Part shown: positions 10,295 through 22,122 of the stretch, in pieces | Layout: each line of letters opens with the position of its first letter | Numbering within the stretch: the stretch's first letter is position 1 | Assembly (NCBI GenBank): GCA_025667525.1 | Contig: CM046875.1 | Span: forward strand, 199,802,125 to 199,866,124 | From: Glebionis coronaria | Lineage: Eukaryota; Streptophyta; Magnoliopsida; Asterales; Asteraceae | Length of the DNA stretch: 64,000 bases | Direction: 5' to 3' | Notes under the pieces: generated by a model | Database searches by the model: none | What the model was told of the DNA's origin: nothing | What the model saw: the letters and a program-made list of their open reading frames with translations, nothing else | Program-made: the position numbers and the translations under genes

Positions 10295-13135
10295 ATCTCC
10301 CCCTAAGGGAGGTCACTCCAAACAAGGGCGTTACCCAAGTTACAATAATAAAATAAACCTAGCATACTATGCTTGTCTTGAGCTCGTAGTCTTCGTCTTT
10401 ATTTTTCTTTTTCTTTTTCTGGTGAACATGCTGATGTGATCTTTGATATCAATCTTGAGAATTAATCTCTTGCCTTGATCTCGTGCATCCATCACTTGTG
10501 ATATTCGCCTCTTCGTGACTTCATGTTCCACACACTTATACCTTTATAATTCTTGAAAGCTTCAGAGTTTGATACAGCGGAAGACTTGACCTTCAGACTT
10601 TCTTGAATTCGTTGAAGTACTGAGTGTATGTAGTATAAGCATGTGGGGACGTCTTCTTCTTGGATTCCGCAACGCCACCGTCTTCAAATGCCGCAACATA
10701 AGTAGACACGAAAGAAATGGCTTTGAACATTTCATTCTAAATCGGTAGCATTTTACCTCCGGTCGGTGAAGACCGTTGGACGATATTAGATATCGTACCC
10801 GTGACGGATAGTTTCAATTAAGTAACTTCCTGACAGGATTTCGCGGGTAAACCCGTTCTCTTTATTCGACCGTCCAAAGCTGACTGCGAACATAAAGAGT
10901 AAATCATTTGGATAATAATATCCGCATGATTTAAAGCCGTCAATTCATGTTCCTGGAACAAGTGAAATTCAATTAAGAACCGCACCATCGTTGCTTTCTA
11001 GTTTTCACGAGCTTGATTCGTATAGAATCTTGCAAGTTACCTACCAAGTGCTGTTTGAGGTTAACACTAGAAGGATTTCCACTCATCACCGTGAACACAA
11101 AGGTATCACTCTGAGTGTTCTGGCAAGATCACCGAGATATTGCGTAGAGGCCTGGAACGTGTTTAAATTCAGTTAAGAATTAAACAGCTGTTGCTTTCCA
11201 GTTATCACAAGTTTGATTCATAAAGAATCGCACAAGTCACCTACCATGAGCTTTTTGATATTCGCTCAAGAAGGATTTCCATCTTCATTGTAAATACTTT
11301 CGTATTACTCGGATGTTCAAGCAAGATCATGAAGATTTTGCGTAGGACTCTTAAAATCTTTCTTACTTTTCATAGTGTGTGAAGAAGCAAGGACTTATGG
11401 AAGTGTGTCCTAATGAGATATTTGGTGATCTCAAATGGCTCTAGACTCGATCGTGCACTTTGGATTTTAGTGATCGGAGGCTGGAGAGGATTGCCACCTT
11501 TTCAATACCAATTTATTTGGAGTGAATAAATTAATAGATAACGTGTTGTCTCCGTGTGATTAAAACAAATACCTTTTGAGAGATATTTGAGTTAGCTGGG
11601 ATGGGTTGTGCATTGCATCACTGGGTCCATGATGTCTGTCTTCAATATCAAGATTCATTAAAATGATCTCAATAGCATATGTATTGACCCGGTTTCTGCC
11701 TAAGTTGTAAGGAGGGCTTCTTTCTTTACACCCTTTATCTTTACAATTCTTTTTCATTCTTCAACCCCTTCAATGCTTACCATTACGTCATAACTAGCAC
11801 CTTGTTGTGATTGTTCCAGTGCTAACTTAAGTACTTGGTCGGCATTCAGCTACGTTCACAATCTTTCTCCATCTTTCCTAAGGACTACTATTTCTAGCTA
11901 TGGAATGTCCTTGGGAAGATTCCTCCGGTTCTGGAAGAATCATAGGACTTAACCTATCCTACCATCCTTATGTCACCACAATCTTCATCGTCGTGAAATA
12001 AATGGGTTGAGGGTAAGTATATGTCACCATGAAAATCCATTTTGCTCCCCCTTAACATATGCCACGATATTCGAAAACATTTTGCACATGTCGGGATGAG
12101 CCAGCACATTAAGTCAAACCATTTGTGATAATATCCCATATTAAATCACATTTTCTCCCCCATATTAAAAATATTAACCCAATCGATGTTTTTAATATCA
12201 ATTGATTTAATGAAGTTTTAACAAAGGTTTTGGGAAGAAAAATGCGAGTCCGTTTTATCTTCATGATACCAAATGTATGAGATATGATACCGATTTGTAG
12301 CATGATCACATATTCACCATATTAGAAAAGAATTGACAAGGTTGGACCTGATAGATGAGAACATCATATGATAAGATCAAATGGTTCTTGGCAGCATATG
12401 TTGGTCGCCTCGTCACGTCTGAAGTCATCTCTTGACACCACGTGTACGATTGGTATTGTTGTCTTGACACCAGTTAGTGAGCTTGGCACGTTCGGCATCG
12501 AAGATTCTGAATGCTTGACAATTGCTCCCCCTCAATTGTTGACCCGTGTTCTATCGAAAGAGCTGTAGTCGTCAGTTGATTAGTCGCATCGTCGAGTATG
12601 TAGATACCAAATGTAGATAGCGATGGTTGTAGAGATGATAGCTTCATTAAAACAAGACTTCTCTTGTTTTGACAAATAAATGCACTGAAACGTACATAGA
12701 TTTGTGTGAGACCAAGTTATAAAGTAAACTGGATCCCTTACAAGGTTTTAAAGTAAACCTTGCCCGAGAAAATTAATTCCCGTTGAGAGCCAAAGCTTTC
12801 ATAAGAAATACTTGACTTTAATATGAAAACCGGGTTGCAGTCTGAAATAACTACAAGCCATTTAGGCATGTTTTATGAAATATTTACAACTTTTGTACGA
12901 ACTCTATTTATGGCGCCGTGTCGATATTAATCAACATTTCTAAGGCCGTAAATATTATCGTACCAAAAGACATGCCTTTGAAAAATAAAGTAAAAATATT
13001 TTTGGATTTTTCTGAATTTTTCAATTTTTATGGATTTTATATGGTTTTATATTTTTGTATTTTGCTTTTGTGGATAAAAATATAAACCATATATACAGAT
13101 GATCACCAAGGATACGGAGAATAGTTTTACCAAGA
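10295..13135 (-). other. Copia 3' non-coding tail with repeated polypurine motifs
   Basis: There is no supported gene in 2.8 kb. On the - strand the purine motif AGGGGGAG or a close form occurs near 10297-10304, 12045-12052, 12155-12161 and 12525-12532. Several such motifs upstream of the 3' LTR are typical of Sireviruses. Short phrases close to ATACCAAATGTAGA recur near 12265 and 12604, resembling the junction of primer site and LTR at 21841-21853. Confidence 0.6.
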
Positions 13136-16100
13136 CTATTCTTTCGCTTCATCTGCTAGTTCCTTTAGAGTCTCAGGCGAGAAGGTTCTCATTCCTAGCT
13201 TGTCGGCCAAAAATTCAATTCGAGCGCGATCTAAAGCCTTCGTGAAAATATCCGCCAATTGATACTCAGATCGGACAAAGTAAAGCTCGATTACTCCATT
13301 TTCCACTTGCTCCTTGATGAAGTGGTAGCGAATGTCAATATGCTTCGACCGGGAGAATTGAACGTTGTTGCAGCATAAGGCAATTGCACTCTTGTTGTCA
13401 CAGTACATCGGAATTTTGTTGAATCCTAGACCATAGTCGGTTAATTGCGATCTCATCCAAAGAATTTGAGCACAGCAACCGGACATAGCTATGTATTCTG
13501 CTTCCGTACTTGAAATTGCAGCGCTTTTCTGCCTTTTCGATGCCCAACTGATTAGTCTATCTCCTAGTAGTTGCAAAGTTCCACTCGTGCTACGCCTTGT
13601 ATCTTGACAACCCGCGTGATCCGCATCTGCATATGCCATTAGTGCAATAGAAGAGTCCTTCGAATACCAAAGTCCCCGATTAATGGTTCCTTTAAGATAT
13701 CGAAAGATCCTTTTAACAGTAGCTAAGTGTAACTCAGTAGGCCTAGTTTGATACCTGGCACACATACATATAGCAAACTGAAGATCAGGTCGACTGGCTG
13801 TGATATACAGAAGAGTACCGATCATTCCACGATAAAGTGTTGGATCAACGGCAACTCCATGTGGATCTGCATCAAGCTTAGTTCGTTCCACCATTGGAGT
13901 ATCCACGGGGTCGCAAGATTCCATCTTATACTTCTTAAGCGATTCAAGGGCATACTTGGATTGATTGATAAAGATGCCTCTGGGACTCTGAGATATCTGA
14001 AGACCTAAGAAGAATGATACCTTGCCCATCATTGACATCTTGAACTTGGAAGACATGAGTGTCCCAAACTCATCGGATAAGGTTTGGGTCGTGGCTGCAA
14101 ATATAATATCATCAACATATATTTGTACCATAATCATATCTTTACCTCGTTTCTGAATGAACAGCGTAGGATCCACCTTGCCTTTTGCGAAGCCTTGTGT
14201 AATGAGGAATTGTGACAAAAGATCATACCATGCTCGAGGAGCTTGCTTCAACCCATAGAGAGCCTTCTTAAGCTTATACACATGATTAGGATAATTAGGA
14301 TTCACAAAACCATCCGGTTGTTGAACATAGACCTCTTCCTTGAGTTCACCATTAAGAAATGCCGTCTTCACATCCATCTGATAGACGATCATATTCATAT
14401 GGGCTGCATAAGCGAGGAATAGTCTAATAGCTTCCAAACGGGCAACAGGTGCAAAGGATTCCATAAAGTCAATGCCCAATAATTGCTTGTATCCACGAGC
14501 TACTAGACGAGCTTTGTTCTTCAATATTCCGCCTAACTCATCGAGTTTCACCTTGTAAACCCATTCCAAAGTGAGTAACTGCACTTGATCCGGGCATGGG
14601 ACAAGTTCCCAAACATCAAGACGTATGAATTCGTTAAGTTCTTCTTGCATAGCTTCTATCCAACAGGATTGAGTAAAAGCTTGTTGCCATGTCTTAGGTT
14701 CAACTTCAGTGAGAAAAGCATCAAAGTGACAAAACAATGCACTTTCTTGTAACTGACTTCGTGTGGATACTGGACGATTGGGGTCACCAATAATAGAATC
14801 TATAGGATGATCCTTTGTCCACTTGCTGTCATGTTCACGAATTCGTGGATTGGAGTAAACTGTAGATGGAGCTTCCTCTGAGGTGGACGACCCGGCTTGA
14901 TTAGGGTCGGGAATTGGTACACCAAAGAATGGAAGTTCACGCATTTGAGCGAATTCCAAATCGTGATCATCATCATCATCCTCTTCATCATCAATAGGCA
15001 TGACATGGGTAGTTGAAACATGTGTTGGTTGAGAATTACTTGTTGATGGTATATCTTGACCAATTGTAGGTGCAGACATATCTGATTGTGCAACGATTGC
15101 TGGAGCGACAACTTCGGTTACCGGAGCTATTACCTCAGGTTCTGGAGCAACAATAGTTGGAGGAGTAAAGAATTCATCAAAGAACGGTTGAAACAACGTA
15201 TCCCATTCATTCCTAGTAGGTGGTGTAAATGATGATGAAGTAGGGTTGTATGGGACAAGACCAGAACTAATGTTACTGGGTCCCATTTCATGAAGTGCGG
15301 GTTCAGAGCTGCTTTGCTCAGAAGCCATTGCTGTCAGCTCATCAAAATCAACATTCATAGTTTCTATGATCTTGCGAGAGTTACGGTTGTAGATTCGGTA
15401 TGCTTTCTTTGCGGGTGCGCAACCAATGAAAATACCAATATCCGCCTTTGGTTGAAGTTTTCCCAGATTGTCACCATCATTATTTGGATAACAAAGAGAA
15501 CCAAATACATGAAGATATGATAAATCTGGTACTTTTCCATGGAGAAGCTCATAAGGTGTTTTACCATGGCGTTTGCGAATTAGTGACCGGTTTTGGGTGT
15601 ACACTGCGGTAGATACTGCTTCTGCCCATAAAAACAATAGAGCCTTTGCGTAAATTAACATCGTTCGAGCAGCTTCCATAAGTGTGCGATTTCGCCTTTC
15701 AACGACACCGTTTTGTTGTGGAGTGCGTGCAACGGATGTTTCATGAGAAATGCCAACTTCTTCATAATAATCACGCAAAATTTGATTCACAAATTCGGTT
15801 CCATTATCTGTACGAATGCGTCGGACAGTAGTGTTGAGACGCACTTGAATCATCTTGAGAAATCCGATGATGAATTTAGGTGCCTCACTCTTTGCTTTAA
15901 GAAATTTCACCCATGTAAACCGAGAATAATCATCGACAATGACGAGGATGTACTTTTTGCCACTAAGACTTTCGACACGCATTGGCCCACAAAGATCCAT
16001 ATGCAACAGATAAAGTTTCTCTTGGTTGGTGTCTTCCGTCTTGGGTTTGTATGATTTCTTAGTGCTTTTCCCCATTGTACACGCGGAACACAAATGATCC

Positions 16101-16606
16101 TTGTGAAATGATAGTTTAGGAAGACCACGAACAAGTTCGTTTTTCGCCAAGTGATTAATAGCGTCAAAGTTAAGATGAGATAACCGTCGATGCCATAACC
16201 ATGACTTAGTCTTCGATGCTTTGGAGAGAAGACATACGGGAGAAGCGGCCATCATGTCTTGTAGAGACAAAGTATACAAATTATTCCCTCGAGTACCTTT
16301 CAATAAATCAACCCCTTCCAAATTACGAATGAAGCAGGTATGCTCTCGAAAAGCAACTTCTAGGTTTGCATCACAAAATTGTCCCACAGAAAATAAGTTG
16401 TGACCGAGACCTTCCACGTAATACACTCTTGAAATTATAACATACCCAATATGATATTCACCATAACCCATTATCTTTGCAATATGATCATTTCCAAATC
16501 GAACCGTACCAAGAAACTTGCTGACGAAATTTCTGAGCTGAGAGCGATCTCCGGTCATATGCTTGGAGCAACCAGAGTCCAAATACCAGAGAACAATTTG
16601 GACCAC
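13136..16606 (-). pseudogene. pol of the copia element: protease, integrase, RT, RNase H
   Basis: A long open frame (1156 codons). The protease starts at residues about 9-17 with the [10 protein letters not shown] active site. Next comes the GAG-pre-integrase segment with [10 protein letters not shown] and a C-x2-C pair. The integrase has LHMDLCGP (Asp), RTDNGTEF (Asp) and [11 protein letters not shown] (Glu), so its DDE triad is complete. After a low-complexity acidic linker, the RT carries YVDDIIF, and the RNase H shows YADADHAG and SSTEAEYIA. Everything needed for copying and integration is present in this frame. However, gag reads in another frame and the join near 16605 is shifted, so no normal polyprotein can form. 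I call it a pseudogene for that reason; the pol frame itself is intact. Confidence 0.88.
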
Positions 16607-19119
16607 CTGTTTTCAATAACAACAGTAGACAATGCATTGGAAACTATTGGTTCCGGAGTGTTAGCGGATACAGATATAGAATTATCAGAATTGCTAACAT
16701 TTTTGAGACCCTTAGATTTCCTGCGTTTTCTAATGTGAGTTTTAGCACTAACAGGTTTTACTGTTCCAACGTTCTTAGGTTTTGGATTATTCGCGGGAAC
16801 TACAGTGGGAGTAGACCTATTTAAAGGGCACTTGGTTCCTACTGTAGTGTCAGTGTTCCTAGTTAAAGGACACGCTTGTGTTTTGGTAGCCTTGGTACTC
16901 CCAGTTAAAGGGCACGCTTTCTTCACTTCAGTGGGAGTGATCCTAGTTAAAGGGCACATATTTCCTGCTATAGTGAAAGTTCTACCAGTGGGGCGCCACA
17001 TCCAACCAACTTGGGTTAACACTTTCCCAGTCGGTTTCCATTCTAATCCATTTTTCCGGGCATGCATCTCATTCACATGGTCAATAAGGCAAGAATCATG
17101 ACGACTAGAAAACATACATTCATTGCAATTCCAACATTTTAAATTAGAATTCACAGTAGGCTTAGAACGCTGCACAACCGCAGAGCCTTTAGGTTTAGCT
17201 ACATGATTCTTTTTATTCAAAACAGAAATAACATTCCTAGGATGGGCTTCTACTTTCTTCTTCACTTGACTACTAGATGGGGGCAAGATCCTATCATTCT
17301 TCTTGTTTCTCTTAAGCTTAGATCTTTGAGCCTTAGTAGTGGTGCTTACTCCTGTAGAAGGCAACACGGGAATATTAGAAGCTGGTTTGGATTCCGCCTT
17401 ATCTTTAGTGACCAAAGTTTGAGATGGTTTAGTCCTAGGGCCCTTGTTAAGTGGTGTGACGGCTATTAGGTTCCTTTTGATTGCACTAGAGGACGATGCT
17501 GAGATAGTGGCTGCGTTATCCACAACATTCTTACCTTTGAGAGTACGAAGTGTTTCCTTTAACTCAGCCAAGACCAGATTCTTATCATAAATTTGTTCCC
17601 TTAAATCAGATATTTCCATCGACTTTCGGTTCAATTGTTCAATCAATGATTGATTCTGTGCAGTGGTATCAACACATGCGGGCTGTACTGAATCAAAGAG
17701 TCGTGTATTTTTCTGTTTTAAGTTATCAACTTTGGACAAAATCTTGGAAACTCGATTATCTAGATCCAGTTTAAGATTCTCAGGGGCCTCAAGTACGTTC
17801 ACACAGTTAAGCTCCTTAGATTTCTCTATTTCTATCGGCAAAGATTTAGCAACTTTGTCACTTGGCTGACGCTGTTTTGATTGTAAATTCAATCGAAAAT
17901 TCTTTTCTAAGTTTGCATCATCAATATTAACACCTTCGAATGACGTTTCAAAGATTTCTTGAATAAATTGTTGCTTGCATTCAAGCGAAATACAATGTGT
18001 TTGAATCTCATCAAAACGTTTTGAAAGCGAAGAATATGAATCTTGAAGCTTTAAAAATTCAGCGTCAGATTCGTGACAAGGACTATCTACCACATTATCC
18101 ACAGATTCAACATTATGCACAATAGAATCATTATCAACACTGTTATTCACACACACAGAGACTATATCATGAGACATCACTTGTTTCAGAAGTAAATCAT
18201 TTTGGCGTGAAACCCGTTCTATTTCAAGTAAACTGTTTTCATAAGCATCATCCATTTCATTGAAAACACGTTTAACTTCTTCTAATTCCAAAATCAAATC
18301 TTGATCAAGATTACGAAGACAGGCCTTAACATTGTCTACAAACGGAACAATTTCATTTCGGAACGCAGCTCTCGTGTGCTCAAACTTCCATTCACCTTCC
18401 GTTATGGCCGTATCCGTCGTACGTTCCAAAATGACCTTGTCAAAATCGGCTAAGTGTTGGTGAACCGCATTTAAGTTAACGGACGCCTTACTTACCGGTG
18501 GGATTAACTTTTTTAAATCCTTTTTGACAAGTGTAGGAGACGTACTAGGAAGGTTTTCATTTGACAAACTTTGGGGCACAAGAACTGTTAATTCTGCTAG
18601 TTCCTTTTGTAAGCGAATGCGTGTCTTTTTCGAAAATTGATCTTTGTTATGTTGATCATAATCAATTGTATGGAATTTTGAAAGCATTTTAGAATGAGTT
18701 TCATCCGCAAGTGATTGTGTCTCCTCAGAACTACGAACATAAGGTGCTTCTTTCGATTTGCCAATTATGGTCAGATCATAAAGACCGGGAATATATTCCT
18801 GAGCTTGTTTTGCATAACCGGGATTAGGTGGTAAATCTTGAAGACGCTTAAGTTCAAATTCTTTAAATGATTTAGTTAAAAGATGAACCTTTTCTGTGGA
18901 AGCGTATTGTTTTAAAAGCTGTTGTTCTTTGAATTTAAGAAGTTTGGTAGCATTAATTTCCGATTCAACCTTTTTAGACTCGAGAGTTTCGAAATCCATT
19001 TTAAGTTTCTGAAAATCATTGACAACCGACTCCTTTTCTTTTAATTCATTGGAAAGATTAGCTTTTAATGATTCTATTTCTTTCAAGTGTTCAATCTTTT
19101 CAAAACGAAATTGGTCAAA
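16555..19119 (-). pseudogene. Long coiled-coil part of copia gag
   Basis: An open frame of about 850 codons, rich in Glu, Lys and Leu, with several heptad-like coiled-coil stretches in its first two thirds. It is followed by a basic Ser/Pro-rich segment and a CWNCNEC...HDSC Cys/His segment (near 17110-17145). Two W-x-PTG motifs and a run of CPLTR-type repeats follow (about 16810-17000). The same arrangement occurs in copia elements of Asteraceae. It is in frame with the gag pieces upstream but cut off from them by a TAA near 19120, and it runs out of frame where the protease should start. Confidence 0.75.
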
Positions 19120-19749
19120 TTAAGAACATGTTATTTTCTCTTCTTGAGGGACCATTTCAAAAGTTTTGATCTTTTCTTTATGCAACGCAAGCTCAGCAGT
19201 TAGGGTGGAATTCGTATCTACGGATTGTCTGAGGGCCATATGCATTTGATCAATAATATGTTTAGGCACCATGACCAAATCATGTTGTGCATAAGATTCC
19301 ATACCCGTCGTAGCATTTGGTTGAGGTTCACTCAAATGTGTAGAATTGAGTGCCACATCATTTGAGTTACTAGTTCCCGAATGCTGTTCGAGGTTGTCAT
19401 TTTCATGCCCAACTTGATGTTGGTTTTCATCAATATTATTAGATGTGGTTGGTACCTCACTGATGACATCAGAACCGTAGTGAGAGAGATTAGCAACGAG
19501 AGCAGCTTGGGCAGAGTGAATGTCATCACAATCCGAATCATATGCGTCAAGGTCATCTGCTTGATAAGCTGCATTAGAAGTAGAAACGACTACAATGCCT
19601 TCAGTATCTGCTGCCCCTGGGTCTGCAAGAAATGCTAACTCCTCTGAATCCAAGATCTTCCCCTTAGACTGAGCATCAACCAAATACATCTTCTCACGAA
19701 ACCATGCATCATCCCTCCTCCTTTTCGGCTGAGTGCATTCCTTAGCCAT
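19120..19749 (-). pseudogene. Middle part of copia gag
   Basis: The frame continues directly from the first gag piece, from the second half of the zinc knuckle (GQGHMAKEC) through an acidic, Asn/Ser-rich stretch to a stop at 19120-19122. It shares the frame of the pieces before and after it. The three were therefore one gag reading frame, now broken by two point stops. Confidence 0.75.
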
Positions 19750-19761
19750 ATGACCTTGTCC

Positions 19762-21048
19762 TCAGCAATTGAAGCAAGTCACAACCTTCTTAGGACCAAT
19801 AGGACTCCCATTTCCACTAGCTTGAGAATTCACAGCTTGATTGTTCCCAGTCCTTGTAGGAGGTCCATATGAATTTTGCCTTCCCTGAATAGGTTGCACC
19901 GTCACTTGACCATCTTGAACAGTGGCTTGTTGTCGAGGATTTGATGAGGTGCGGAGCTGATTGTTTGTTGGTGGAAATCCTCTAGTTGCAACAAGTTTTG
20001 ACAAGTAGGCGGTGAGATGGTTTAGAACATCAGCTGGCGTATCATTTGGAGTAAAGACCGGTGCTTGGATTGGTGGAAGTTCATTAGAGTAGAAAGCTTG
20101 TGCTGGTTGTGCTTCAATTGGAAAATATCCTTGCTGAGGAGTATAGCCCAATGGAGAAGTGTTGGCTTGTGATGGTGATGTTTGATATGGTGGTTGCTGT
20201 TGAAAAGCTTGTTGATGAACACTTTGTTGATATTCTTGCTGTGGCATCATTGGTGGTTGATAAGATGGTTGTTGTGGTTGCTGATAGATGTGTGGTGGTT
20301 GTTGATAAGTATAAGCCATGTTTTGTTGAGAAGCATACATTGCAAGTGGATCATGAACTTGAGGTGTAGACAACCGAGCCTCGATCACATGGCATTCATG
20401 TTGTTGAAGAAAAGCTTGAAGTTGATCCACATTGGTATTATGCAAGTCCTTAGCCAATTTAACATCAGTCACGTATTTTTTCCATTCTGGAGGAAGAGTG
20501 TTCAAATACTTGGTGTTCAATTGAAAGCTAGGGATTGTCATGCCATAGATATTAAGCTCATTCAACAATAGGGTAAATCTCAGATAGTAATCATTGAGAG
20601 TCTCCCCTGGCACATAGGCAAACTTATCAAAAGTATCATAAAGCTTACACTCTCGTTCTTGTTTAGTTAACGAGGTGCCTTGCATTAGAACACGAATTCT
20701 ATCCCATAACTCTTTGGCAACTTTATGTTTGCTGACGAGTTTGTAGACATCTGGAGGAAGGGCTTGGAGAATGATGTTTGTAGCATACTTATCACATTTA
20801 TCTTGAATCTTCATATCTCTAGTTAACTCACCCGTTGTGCGAGGACGAGTGGTCGTACCTTCCGTCACAGTACCATAATCTAATGGTCCATTGAGCACCG
20901 ATGCCCAAATAAGATGTCCATTCTCCTTGTTCAACATATAAAGTTCCATTCGGGAAGCCCATTCCTCATACATAGTCTTCACCAACATTGGTGGACGATT
21001 ATCCGTACCCGAGAGGATGGACTTATCCGTAAGAGATGTATACTCCAT
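19762..21048 (-). pseudogene. gag (capsid and nucleocapsid start) of the copia element
   Basis: 428 codons from ATG at 21048. Residues about 25-230 are the UBN2-type copia capsid domain (WASRMELYML, CDKYATNIILQALPPDVY, LTKQERECKLYDTFDKF, LNDYYLRF). A Gln/Pro-rich stretch follows, then the start of a CCHC zinc knuckle (TCFNC), where a TGA (19762-19764) ends the frame. Relatives carry arginine here, so CGA to TGA is the simplest change. In the family gag forms the particle that packages element RNA. Confidence 0.85.
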
Positions 21049-21834
21049 TTCAATAAGTTAAGATTTACAAAGTTGATCGAACAATGAAATAAGGTTATGT
21101 ATTTTTGTGTTGTTGTGAGTTAAAATCAAGAAACAATGTTAAAATCCCCTAAAATATGTTCTCGATAAACCAAAAATTCCAAGTCAAAATTACACACGAT
21201 TTTTTATGGAATAATTTTTGGTTTGTCGGAATGTCAGATCGTAATACCAGATCGGAATGTCAGATCGTAACACCAGATCGTAATGTAACACTGTCGGAAT
21301 GATGATGGTATCGGAATGCCTAGATCGCAATGCAGAGCGGTCGCAATGTTCAGATCGCAAATCCCATCGGAATGATTCAGATCGCAAAGTGGCTGACAAA
21401 ATTTAAGCAGAGTAACGACTTAACACACTTCCTTATACCCGTCGGAATCCCAGATCGCAAAGCACGATCGGAATGTCCAGATCGGAATAAGTAATAAAAC
21501 CCACGATCGCAAAGTAGAACCAAACCCTTTCCGATGGTAAGGTTATTGCGATGGAAGCCCAAGTACAATTTGTACTTTCCGATGGATGTTTCTGCTTAAA
21601 TTTCGGAATGAAGAACACCAACTTTTTTGCACTTTTGATCCAAGAAAACTGATGTTTTAATGAAAAACAAGATACCAAGAACACTTTTAAGCACAACTCC
21701 CTATGTTACACTACTTTAAACTTCGATCCAACACCAAAAAATTTTGAAGATTTCGGCAAAAAAACAAACCTATACTCCACGAATTGTTTTGAAAACAAAA
21801 CGTAACACAAAAACAAACCTATATTTCATCCCAA
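21049..21834 (-). other. Copia leader with a cluster of AGATCG motifs
   Basis: This untranslated leader lies between the primer binding site and gag. Between about 21230 and 21525 it holds some nine AGATCG and two CGATCG words alternating with TCGGAATG or CGCAA(A/T), like a decayed tandem repeat. No gene is supported. Confidence 0.6.
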
Positions 21835-21846
21835 GCTCTGATACCA
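21835..21846 (-). promoter_or_regulatory. Primer binding site of the copia element
   Basis: TGGTATCAGAGC on the - strand, two bases from the LTR. It is complementary to the 3' end of initiator-Met tRNA. Confidence 0.88.
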
Positions 21847-21848
21847 AA

Positions 21849-22122
21849 TGTAGAAATGCTAAAATGGATCCGGTGGTCTAATGTGGTGGTAAATGGTGGT
21901 GGAAGCCATTGTTGGCTTAGAGAGAGAGAAAGAGAGGTTGAGAGTAAAAATGCATGTGTTCCTCAAATGAACAAAATACAATTAACACCCCTCCTTGGAA
22001 GCTAAGGAGGGGTATATATATAGTCACGCACTTTACAACAAGCCTAGTCTAGTCTAAATGTGCGTGACTATGATAACTAACGGGAATTCTTAAATGTCGT
22101 CACATAAAGTGAGTTTCCAACA
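21849..22122 (-). mobile_element. 5' LTR of the copia element
   Basis: 274 bp, reading TGTTGGAAAC...TTTCTACA on the - strand, next to the primer binding site. A TATA box (TATATATA, 22013-22021) lies between two inverted repeats. One is an 11-bp pair, TAGTCACGCAC/GTGCGTGACTA (22021-22031 and 22060-22070), upstream of TATA. The other is a CCCCTCCTT/AAGGAGGGG stem (about 21988-22012) just downstream, near the expected RNA start. The right end rests on the TG...CA rule only, because no matching partner LTR was found. Confidence 0.65.
22013..22021 (-). promoter_or_regulatory. TATA box in copia LTR
   Basis: TATATATA in a short LTR, flanked by inverted repeats and about 165 bp before the LTR end. 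This is a plausible pol II start for element RNA. Confidence 0.5.

Larger units (their letters stand above)
10295..22122 (-). mobile_element. Ty1/copia element, Sirevirus-like, inserted in Athila 3' region
   Basis: A - strand copia element. In its reading direction it has an LTR (22122-21849), a primer binding site matching initiator-Met tRNA, a leader, a long gag, protease-integrase-RT-RNase H in copia order, and a 2.8-kb non-coding tail with several AGGGGGAG motifs. Integrase lies before RT, which defines copia. The repeated polypurine motifs in the tail are a known Sirevirus trait. gag is broken by two stops, and one frameshift separates gag from pol. The 3' end is taken at the motif next to 10294, but the two LTRs do not match well, so this limit is uncertain. 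Confidence 0.75.

Noticed and set aside
20022..20571. Frames on both strands opposite and beside copia gag
   Set aside because: They are shadows of the Gln/Pro-rich gag region, with biased composition and no start or splice context.
21835..21846. Possible tRNA gene fragment
   Set aside because: Only the 12-base complement of a tRNA 3' end is present; it is a primer binding site. The same applies at 31435.
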